DNA from: Oscillospiraceae bacterium
GTDB lineage: Bacteria; Bacillota; Clostridia; Oscillospirales; CAG-272
DNA: 40,410 nt
Direction: 5' to 3'
Assembly: GCA_015064065.1 (NCBI GenBank)
Contig: SVSY01000005.1
Location: 1 to 40,410 of the forward strand
The notes under the pieces were generated by a model. That model saw nothing but the letters and a program-made list of their open reading frames with translations, searched no databases and was not told the DNA's origin. The position numbers and the translations under genes are program-made. Positions within the stretch are counted from its first letter, which is position 1; each line of letters begins with the position of its first letter. Positions 33,270-40,410 of the stretch are shown piece by piece.

Positions 33270-35891
33270 ATGAATCTTATCTCTTTGATAGTATCCGCAG
33301 TATTTTTCTTTGCCGCAGGTCTTGCCGTACTGGTCGGTGCGCTTCGCGGAAGAAAATACAAGTGGGAATATTCGCTCGCGCGTATTATCGGTGTGATACT
33401 TTCCGCCGTGATATCCGCAATACTTGCCGCAGTAGTGGCTAATCTTATCGTAGGTGCACTCAGTAATTTCGTGCTCAACAGCGATATGCTCGGCAGCATA
33501 GCCGAAATGCTCAACGAGCTTCCCTCGGGCGTTGCGGCTCTCAGTGCGCTTATCGCGATGATAATTGCGCCCGTGCTTTTCATTCCGATTTTCATCATAG
33601 TTAAGGTAATAATAAATATTATCGTTACCTTGGTGATGAGAAGCGTTCTCAATCTTACCAACAAGAAGGAAAAGAATACGGAATCTTCCAAGAAGTTCGT
33701 CGAAAGAAAGCATTACCGCAAAAAGAACGAGTCTCTTATCGCGCACCACACGAACGTGCTCGGCGGAGCGTTGGGCGCAGTTTGCTCTGTGCTGGTGCTT
33801 TGTGCCTTTATCGTTCCTCTCGTTGGATTTCTTGATTTCGCGGGCGGCGTAGTTCCGCTTGCAGTCGAGAGCCTTAAGGAAGAAGATCCTGAGGTCTACG
33901 AGATAGTCAACGAAGCTGTTGACGGAGCTTGCCACAACGCCGGAACGGTCACCGTTGAGCTCATCGGCGGAAAGCTGCTCTACGGACTTATGACTACGAG
34001 CAGCGTTGAAGGAGAAATGGCAAATCTTAACAAAGAAGGCAGATTTCTTGCGGCGGTAGCCGATACTGCCGTTGCGATAACCGACCCCAAGGTCGACGAT
34101 GCCGTCGTAGCGCGTTCGATAAGAAATATTTCTCCTGCATTTGACGGATCCGTAGTCGTCAGAGTAATAGTCACCGACGTGTGCTCTGCGGCAGGCGAGG
34201 ACTGGAAGGCAGGAAAGGCGTTCTACGGTATCAAGAAGATATCACTCGGCAAGGATCTTTCCGCTATCTCCGACGCTATCGTGGAGGTACTTGCCACCTC
34301 GGATAAGGAGAATATCAAATCCGATTTCAAGGCTATAACCGAAGCTATTGCCGTAGTAGTAGAGGACGGACTCACAGACGGCCTTGAAGGAAACGCTATG
34401 GTGATACTTTCCAAGGAAGAAACGACTACCAAGCTCTTCGATGCATTCCTTGGAGATGAAAGACTCGATCCGCTGATAGACGGTATTGCCGACTTTGGTG
34501 TCGGAATGCTTCTTTCCAGCGTTAACACCCCTGAAACCAAGCAGGATAAGTATGATGACTTCGTTGTCGCGTTCGGTAACGTAAGCGGAAGCGACCACGC
34601 TTCGCTTGCTGCGGGATATGCACGCGTATTTGCTAACTTTGCTATAAGAGATACCGAGGACAATGCGGGCCGTGCGGCTGTAGCGGCTCTTGCAGGTGAC
34701 GATATGAGACGTTGGGTACGCAGCAATATCGCTGCCGACGCCGACGAATTTGCCGCAAAGACTCTTATGATATCCAAGGATATGATCGCAAGAGGAAACA
34801 CCGTTATCACCGACAGACATCACGAGGCGAAGGCACTTGCACACGCATTTGCGGTCGTTTACGGTATGACCAGCGATATCAAGAGCGATACCTTTGAGGC
34901 AAAGAAGATGCTTGCGACAATGGGTCCTGCGCTCGATTCCTTTGCTGATACCGAAACCGTAGGTCCTGAGAAGACGGGTTGGATGCTCGGTGCTATCCTT
35001 CAGTCCGATCTCGTTCACGACCAGATAGGATTTACCACGCTCGAGGCAATAGATTCTGCCGCTTCGATCTCTGCTAACTCGAACGGCAAGAGCTACGAAT
35101 CCATAATGAAGTCGCTTTCCGGTATCGTTGAGATGCTCGAGGCGGCATCCGATAAGTCCAAGAACACCAAGGAAGCGGTCGACAGAATGCTCGCAGACCT
35201 CACTCCCGAGGCGGCATCCGTAATGCAGACGATGGCAACGCCGAGCGTTATGCAGAACTACGGTGTTCCCGAGAAGAGTGCTGATGCGTCAGCAGCTATG
35301 ATAAGCAGCACGTTCGGCAATCTTAAGGAGGTTCCTCCCGAGGAATACGACAAGGAATCTGCGGCTGTTGCAAATATGATGAACGTTATGATGTCTGTGA
35401 CCGACAACAAGTCGTCCTCCGTATTCGGCGGTGAGGACAGTGCAACTCAGATGACCGAAGAGGAGTATGTTAACAACATTATGGAATCGACCGCTATGTC
35501 GAAGTCTGTAGTTGAGACTGTATACGGCGACGGCGACGAGCCCAAGAACGACCCGCTCAATTCGGGAAGAAAGCTTTCCGACGCTGAAAAGAACAATCTT
35601 GTAACCTCGCTTGATGCTAAATGGCAGGCTTCCTCTAAGGATGAGGAGACAAAGAGAGAGATCATCTCTATCGCCGCTATGATGAATCTTCCCGTTGAGG
35701 TCACCGACAGCGGTGTCAGCGCGATAGTTGTTGAGACCGAGGACGAAAACAACGAGAATAACGAAAACAACGAGAACAACGAGAATAACGAGAACAACGA
35801 AAATAACGAGAACAACGAGAATAACGAGAATAACGATAACAACGAGAACAACGAGAACAACGAGAACAACGATACCGAGGTTCAGGCTTAA
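33270..35891 (+). CDS. Large membrane-anchored protein with CvpA-like N-terminus and Asn/Glu repeat tail
   Basis: Start at MNLISLIV after AAAGGAGGAAAAT; several N-terminal hydrophobic segments; long polar region; tail DENNENNENN...DNNENNENNENNDTEVQA. Confidence 0.75.
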   Translation: MNLISLIVSAVFFFAAGLAVLVGALRGRKYKWEYSLARIIGVILSAVISAILAAVVANLIVGALSNFVLNSDMLGSIAEMLNELPSGVAALSALIAMIIAPVLFIPIFIIVKVIINIIVTLVMRSVLNLTNKKEKNTESSKKFVERKHYRKKNESLIAHHTNVLGGALGAVCSVLVLCAFIVPLVGFLDFAGGVVPLAVESLKEEDPEVYEIVNEAVDGACHNAGTVTVELIGGKLLYGLMTTSSVEGEMANLNKEGRFLAAVADTAVAITDPKVDDAVVARSIRNISPAFDGSVVVRVIVTDVCSAAGEDWKAGKAFYGIKKISLGKDLSAISDAIVEVLATSDKENIKSDFKAITEAIAVVVEDGLTDGLEGNAMVILSKEETTTKLFDAFLGDERLDPLIDGIADFGVGMLLSSVNTPETKQDKYDDFVVAFGNVSGSDHASLAAGYARVFANFAIRDTEDNAGRAAVAALAGDDMRRWVRSNIAADADEFAAKTLMISKDMIARGNTVITDRHHEAKALAHAFAVVYGMTSDIKSDTFEAKKMLATMGPALDSFADTETVGPEKTGWMLGAILQSDLVHDQIGFTTLEAIDSAASISANSNGKSYESIMKSLSGIVEMLEAASDKSKNTKEAVDRMLADLTPEAASVMQTMATPSVMQNYGVPEKSADASAAMISSTFGNLKEVPPEEYDKESAAVANMMNVMMSVTDNKSSSVFGGEDSATQMTEEEYVNNIMESTAMSKSVVETVYGDGDEPKNDPLNSGRKLSDAEKNNLVTSLDAKWQASSKDEETKREIISIAAMMNLPVEVTDSGVSAIVVETEDENNENNENNENNENNENNENNENNENNENNDNNENNENNENNDTEVQA
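35746..35873 (+). repeat. 9-bp (GAGAAcAAC)n in-frame repeat encoding (ENN)n
   Basis: gaaaacaacgagaataacgaaaacaacgagaacaac..., about 14 units. Confidence 0.9.
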
Positions 35892-35910
35892 TAGAATTCA
35901 ATAATACCGC

Positions 35911-35958
35911 GGCAGCTTCATTTGGGTCTTGCATCTGAATGAAGCTGCCCTTGTTTTT
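35911..35958 (+). terminator. Rho-independent terminator
   Basis: GGCAGCTTCATT...AATGAAGCTGCC then CTTGTTTTTGT. Confidence 0.8.
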
Positions 35959-36075
35959 GTAAAAAAAATAGATTTTTCTTTGACTTTTTTAGATTTTGTG
36001 GTATAATATAAAATGAGTGAGAATTTGTCTCACTCTGAAAATGCTTATACGATTAGTTTGATATAGAGGCAAAAA

Positions 36076-37488
36076 ATGAGAAAAACAAAGATAGTATGTA
36101 CCATCGGTCCTGCGTGCAATAACGAAGAAACGCTGACCAAGATGTGCCTTGCGGGAATGAACGTTGCAAGACTCAATTTTTCGCACGGAACTCACGAGGA
36201 TCACAAGAAAAATATAGACCTTATAAAAAAGGTGCGCGAAAAGCTTGATATGCCTATCGCGATATTGCTTGACACCAAAGGTCCCGAATACCGCATAAAG
36301 ACCTTCAAGGAAGGAAAGATAATGCTTTGCGACGGGGATAAATTCACGTTTACCTCGCGGGATATCGAGGGCGACGAGAGCTGCGTTTCGGTAAGCTATA
36401 AAAATCTTCCTGCCGAGATGAAGGCGGGAGAGAGAATACTGCTCAACAACGGACTCATTATTTTTGAGGTCGAATCCGTGGAGGGAAGCGAGATAAACTG
36501 CCGCGTAATTACGGGAGGAGAGCTTTCAAACAGGAAAAGTATGAGTTTTCCCGACAAGGTGCTAAAGCAGATATATCTGAGCGATTACGACAAGAGCGAT
36601 CTTCTTTTCGGAATAGAAAACGGGGTGGATTTTATTGCCTGCTCTTTCGTATCGGTCAAGCAGGATCTCGTTGACGTCAAGAAATTTCTTCACGAGAACG
36701 GCGGAGACGATATAGATATTATCGCTAAGATCGAAAACCGTTCGGGCGTTGATAATATACGCGAGATCTGTGAGGAATGCGACGGCATTATGATAGGCAG
36801 AGGCGATATGGGCGTGGAGATACCCTTTGAGGAGCTTCCCGCAATACAAAAGCATCTTATCACCACCTGCAGATTGCTTGGAAAGCGCGTTATAACCGCG
36901 ACCGAGATGCTTGAATCTATGATATATAATCCGCGACCCACTCGAGCCGAGATATCCGACGTTGCAAATGCGGTATACGACGGAACGAGCGCGATAATGC
37001 TGTCGGGTGAGACTGCGGCGGGAAAGTATCCCGTGCTTACCGTCGAGACTATGTCGCGTATCGCTATGCAGACCGAAACGGGAATAGATTACGCGAGCGT
37101 ATTTCATAATTCGGATTTTATCATCAGAAATACGGTAGACGCGATATCACACGCGACCTGCGGAATGGCGATAGATATCAAGGCAAAGGCGATAGCGGTA
37201 TGCTCTCTTTCGGGTATGACCGCAAGAATGGTGTCGCGCTTCCGCTGTCCGATAGATATTCTCGGAGTTACCACAGACGAGCGCACTTGGCGCAAGCTTG
37301 CTCTTTCGTGGGGAGTCACACCCGTCATGAGCGAGATGTTCAACTCACTCGACGTGCTTTTCTATACGGCGACCAAGCTTGCAAAGTCGCGTATGGCTCT
37401 GCAGAAGGGCGAGCGAATAGTCATTACGGGCGGAGTTACGAACGGCTCTTCGGGAAACACTAATCTTATAAAGGTAGAGACCTTGTGA
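36076..37488 (+). CDS. pyk: Pyruvate kinase
   Basis: MRKTKIVCTIGPACNNEETLTKMCLAGMNVARLNFSHGTHEDH...ILLDTKGPEYRIKTF...IMIGRGDMGVEIPFEELPAIQK...SGETAAGKYPVLTVETMSRIA. Confidence 0.98.
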   Translation: MRKTKIVCTIGPACNNEETLTKMCLAGMNVARLNFSHGTHEDHKKNIDLIKKVREKLDMPIAILLDTKGPEYRIKTFKEGKIMLCDGDKFTFTSRDIEGDESCVSVSYKNLPAEMKAGERILLNNGLIIFEVESVEGSEINCRVITGGELSNRKSMSFPDKVLKQIYLSDYDKSDLLFGIENGVDFIACSFVSVKQDLVDVKKFLHENGGDDIDIIAKIENRSGVDNIREICEECDGIMIGRGDMGVEIPFEELPAIQKHLITTCRLLGKRVITATEMLESMIYNPRPTRAEISDVANAVYDGTSAIMLSGETAAGKYPVLTVETMSRIAMQTETGIDYASVFHNSDFIIRNTVDAISHATCGMAIDIKAKAIAVCSLSGMTARMVSRFRCPIDILGVTTDERTWRKLALSWGVTPVMSEMFNSLDVLFYTATKLAKSRMALQKGERIVITGGVTNGSSGNTNLIKVETL

Positions 37489-37497
37489 TAGGTCGGT

Positions 37498-38034
37498 ATG
37501 AATATGGAAATTTGGGATCTTTACGATTTCAACAGGGAACTGACAGATAAAAAAATAAAACGCGGCGACCCCATTCCCGAGGGATATTATAGGCTTGTCG
37601 TTCACGTATGTATTTTTAACGGCAGGGGAGAGATGCTCATACAAAAACGGCAACCCTTCAAGAAGGGCTGGTCGGGTATGTGGGACGTATCCGTCGGAGG
37701 AAGCGCGGTATCGGGAGATACGAGCGCCATGGCTGCCGAGCGCGAGCTTTTTGAAGAGCTTGGGATCAGACGCTCCTTCTACGGTGTTCGTCCGACGCTG
37801 ACTTATAATTTTGATAAGGGCTTTGACGACGTTTACGTTCTTTGCGAGGACGTGGATACCGAGTCACTCACTCTTCAGTACGAGGAGGTAGAGGCGGTGA
37901 AGTGGGCAGACGCACAAGAAATAAAGAGAATGATAGACGGGGGCGAGTTCATTCCATACGCCAAGAGCTATATTGATCTTTTGTTTTACAGAAGGGATAA
38001 CGTAGAAATGACGGTGAGAGGAGATGCGAAATGA
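37498..38034 (+). CDS. NUDIX hydrolase (isopentenyl-diphosphate isomerase-like layout)
   Basis: GWSGMWDVSVGGSAVSGDTSAMAAERELFEELGI matches the Nudix box. Confidence 0.9.
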   Translation: MNMEIWDLYDFNRELTDKKIKRGDPIPEGYYRLVVHVCIFNGRGEMLIQKRQPFKKGWSGMWDVSVGGSAVSGDTSAMAAERELFEELGIRRSFYGVRPTLTYNFDKGFDDVYVLCEDVDTESLTLQYEEVEAVKWADAQEIKRMIDGGEFIPYAKSYIDLLFYRRDNVEMTVRGDAK

Positions 38035-39800
38035 AGCGTAGAGCGTGTGCACTCTTGATCCTGTTTGGCTTGATGTTTGGCGGAGCGCTTGCCGCTTGCT
38101 CAAACGAACCGTTCGCCGAACCGGAGCGATCTGATACCGAAAGCGAGAACGCGACTGAAAAAGTCACACAAAAGGAGAGCGAAAAAATGACAGAAGAAAA
38201 GACAACTCAAAAGCCGAAGGACAGAGCACAGATACTTGCAGATACTAAATTTACTGCGACGGAATACAACGTAGACGAGATAAAAAATGCCGACAAGACT
38301 GCGGCAGGCTCGTTTGACGCGTGGAAGAACGAGGTCTTCAAGGGCAAGAATAACAACGACGATCCGACCGAGAACGCGGTCATCAACAGCCCGTTCCACA
38401 CTCTTCGCGTCAACGGCGAGAGTGTTCCCGTGTACACCGCGCGTTGCGGAAAGGGCGCACATTCGTTCGCTTGGATAGATATTACCTCAAAGGATAGCGA
38501 GTTTATTCTCGAGCTTGAGCTTGTGCTTAGCGAGTCGGCAGAGAAGTGCGTCATACTTCCCGAGAGCCGCGGCGTTATCGGACAGATGCAGGACGGCACC
38601 GTCCGCTCCGAGATAAGCAAAGAGGGCTCTTATACATATACCTTTGCAAAGAGCGTGGAGGACGCTTACACCGACCCGACACTCGCACCGCTCACTATAA
38701 TGGTCAGCCGCGCGGAAAAGGCGGCGTCCTCCTACGGCTACAAGGTCGTAGAGATAGAGCCGGGATATCACGAAAACAACGAGCTTGAATTTTCGGAAGG
38801 AAACACTGTCTATTATTTCAAGGCGGGATTTCACGATATCTGCTCGATAGGACTCCCTTCGAACAGTATTCTTTATCTTGAGCGCGGTGCGTATCTTCAG
38901 GTCACCGATCGCAAGAACGCCGACGGAAGCTACAATACGGCAACGGCGATACACGCAGACGACGTTTCGAACGTAAGAGTGATCTCGCGAGGTCTCCTCG
39001 ATTGCGGTCGTCTTCAGGGCGGAGACGGTAAGTATAAGCACGTGGTAAATACCGCACGTTCAACAAACGTGCAGATAAGAGGACTTACGGTAATAAATTC
39101 GAACACGTGGACTATATGCGCGTACGGAGCACAGTACCCCACCATCGAGCGCAATCTCCTGCTTTCCTACCGAACCTATTCGGACGGCATAATGATGTCC
39201 GAGTGCACGGGCGGTGTGGGCAGATACAATTTCGTGCGTACGGGCGACGATGCTATCGAGTTCAAGGGTACGGGCTGGTGGAACGGAGATTCCAAGACGG
39301 GTACTGAGTGCCTTTACGAGTATAACGACCTCTGGACCGATAAGGGCGCGGGCTATTGCTTGACCTGGGAGTCCGAGCGCCCGATGGATAAGATGGTGTT
39401 CAGAAACAATTCTGTCGGCTTTGCACAGCCTACCTGGACGGCGAGAAACACCGCGATAGATTGCCTGCTCGGAACTAACGCGAACGTCTCATGGTCGAAT
39501 ATCACGTTTGAGGATATCGAGATATACAGAGTCATCTCGCCCAACGCGATAAACGTTCAGATACACGGAAACGGCGCGAAGCTTGAAAACGTCACTTTCA
39601 AGAATATAACCGTGTCGCACGCCGACGAGGGCGTGTACGCGTTCCGTATGCATTTTTCGGCAAAGGGCGGAAAGATATCGGGAATAGTGCTCGATAACGT
39701 GACCTTCTGCCAAAAGAAGCTGACGGCAGACGACGTTTCGAACGAAAAGCTCTTCTGCAACGAGGCGAAGGATTATTTCGGAAAGATAGTTGTTAAGTGA
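38031..39800 (+). CDS. Lipoprotein with right-handed beta-helix, GH28/polygalacturonase-like
   Basis: Signal/lipobox LILFGLMFGGALAACSN; T/E/K linker; RGLTVINSNTWTICAYG...DGIMMSECTGGVGRYNFVRTGDDAIEFKG...NAINVQIHGNGAKLENVTFKNITV. Confidence 0.75.
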   Translation: MKRRACALLILFGLMFGGALAACSNEPFAEPERSDTESENATEKVTQKESEKMTEEKTTQKPKDRAQILADTKFTATEYNVDEIKNADKTAAGSFDAWKNEVFKGKNNNDDPTENAVINSPFHTLRVNGESVPVYTARCGKGAHSFAWIDITSKDSEFILELELVLSESAEKCVILPESRGVIGQMQDGTVRSEISKEGSYTYTFAKSVEDAYTDPTLAPLTIMVSRAEKAASSYGYKVVEIEPGYHENNELEFSEGNTVYYFKAGFHDICSIGLPSNSILYLERGAYLQVTDRKNADGSYNTATAIHADDVSNVRVISRGLLDCGRLQGGDGKYKHVVNTARSTNVQIRGLTVINSNTWTICAYGAQYPTIERNLLLSYRTYSDGIMMSECTGGVGRYNFVRTGDDAIEFKGTGWWNGDSKTGTECLYEYNDLWTDKGAGYCLTWESERPMDKMVFRNNSVGFAQPTWTARNTAIDCLLGTNANVSWSNITFEDIEIYRVISPNAINVQIHGNGAKLENVTFKNITVSHADEGVYAFRMHFSAKGGKISGIVLDNVTFCQKKLTADDVSNEKLFCNEAKDYFGKIVVK

Positions 39801-39925
39801 GCGTCACGTGCGGATTTGAACCTTAACCGTCGCGCGAGGACAGATGTAAGCGGAGATGCGGCGGTACGCGACGCTATCGCATCCGTTGGATGCAAGGTTC
39901 TGCACGTATGGAAAAGGGAAAATAA

Positions 39926-39956
39926 AAATGAGGTAGCTTTGCTACCTCATTTTTAT
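39926..39956 (-). terminator. Terminator of tRNA-Arg
   Basis: Minus strand: AAAAATGAGGTAGC-AAA-GCTACCTCATTTTTATTTT directly after the tRNA 3' CCA. Confidence 0.8.
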
Positions 39957-39958
39957 TT

Positions 39959-40035
39959 TGGCCTGCCCGAAAGGATTTGAACCTTCGACCTTCAGAGTCG
40001 GAGTCTGACGCGCTATCCAGCTGTGCCACGGGCAG
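39959..40035 (-). tRNA. tRNA-Arg (anticodon CCG), CCA encoded
   Basis: Minus strand CTGCCCG TG GCACAGCTGGATAGCGC G TCAGA CTCCGAC TCTGA AGGTC GAAGG TTCGAAT CCTTT CGGGCAG G CCA. Confidence 0.93.
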
Positions 40036-40178
40036 ATACGAGTATATTATATCATAGATTTGTGGATTTTTCAATCACATTTTGACGATAAAATAAAAAA
40101 GTGGATAAAGAGAGCGAGAAAGGGGTAGAATATAGGAAAGAAAAAGGAAAATATGTGAAAAAATTTTCAAAAAAGCTA

Positions 40179-40207
40179 TTGACAAAAGTCCGCGATTATG
40201 ATATAAT
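40179..40207 (+). promoter_or_regulatory. Promoter of tRNA-Gln
   Basis: TTGACA (40179-40184), 17-nt spacer, TATAAT (40202-40207). Confidence 0.88.
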
Positions 40208-40219
40208 AGCCGATGTCAA

Positions 40220-40295
40220 TGGGGCATCGCCAAGCGGTAAGGCAACGGACTCTGACTCCGTCATTACCTAGGTTCGAATCCTAGTGCCCCAGCCA
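40220..40295 (+). tRNA. tRNA-Gln (anticodon CTG), CCA encoded
   Basis: TGGGGCA...ACGGA CTCTGAC TCCGT...CTAGG TTCGAAT CCTAG TGCCCCA G CCA. Confidence 0.95.
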
Positions 40296-40325
40296 TCAAA
40301 GGGCGATAAAAAAGATATCGCCACA

Positions 40326-40353
40326 AAAAGCCTTGATTTTTCAAGGCTTTTTT
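40326..40353 (+). terminator. Terminator of tRNA-Gln
   Basis: AAAAGCCTTGA-TTTT-TCAAGGCTTTTTTCGTTTTTT. Confidence 0.85.
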
Positions 40354-40410
40354 CGTTTTTTGGAGCGAAATATCGAGATACAAAAATGGAGATATAAAAT
40401 CGCTATTTCC

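Noticed and set aside
32439-33935. 498-aa minus-strand ORF
   Set aside because: Antisense to the GNAT gene, a good plus-strand promoter and the start of the membrane protein; composition is not protein-like.
35447-35869. FSLFSLFS repeat ORF on the minus strand
   Set aside because: Antisense image of the ENN repeat.

Overview
This 40.4-kb window looks like a chromosome segment of an uncultured gut-type Clostridia/Oscillospiraceae-like Firmicute. That assignment is inferred from gene content, codon style and repeat families; no search was run. It starts inside the 3' part of a pyruvate:ferredoxin oxidoreductase gene and ends just past a tRNA-Gln gene. Recognisable genes: Na/Pi cotransporter with PhoU tail, PHP-type histidinol-phosphatase, acyltransferase with zinc ribbon, GH20-like hexosaminidase, two tandem CE15-like esterases, endo/exonuclease/phosphatase, two AraC regulators, two GH43-like propeller paralogs, a large repeat-rich surface protein, an SLC13-like permease, a GT4-CsaB fusion, an RluA-type pseudouridine synthase, an XRE regulator divergent from two small membrane proteins, a MurE-like ligase / Asp-Glu racemase / truncated ATP-grasp-like operon, a lipoprotein, a GNAT, an Asn-rich repeat membrane protein, pyruvate kinase, NUDIX, a GH28-like lipoprotein, tRNA-Arg(CCG) and tRNA-Gln(CTG). 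Most striking observations: (1) a composite intergenic element present three times, each about 20 bp after a stop codon and in the same orientation relative to the upstream gene, with a hairpin whose lower and apical stems change sequence but keep pairing around an invariant 5-nt loop; (2) further palindromic repeat families with stem covariation; (3) a possible cell-wall amino-acid operon in which the MurE-like protein lacks the usual DNPR motif and the first gene looks like a severed pre-ATP-grasp domain; (4) a compact divergent XRE promoter with two operators. No CRISPR array, rRNA, prophage or transposase was seen.
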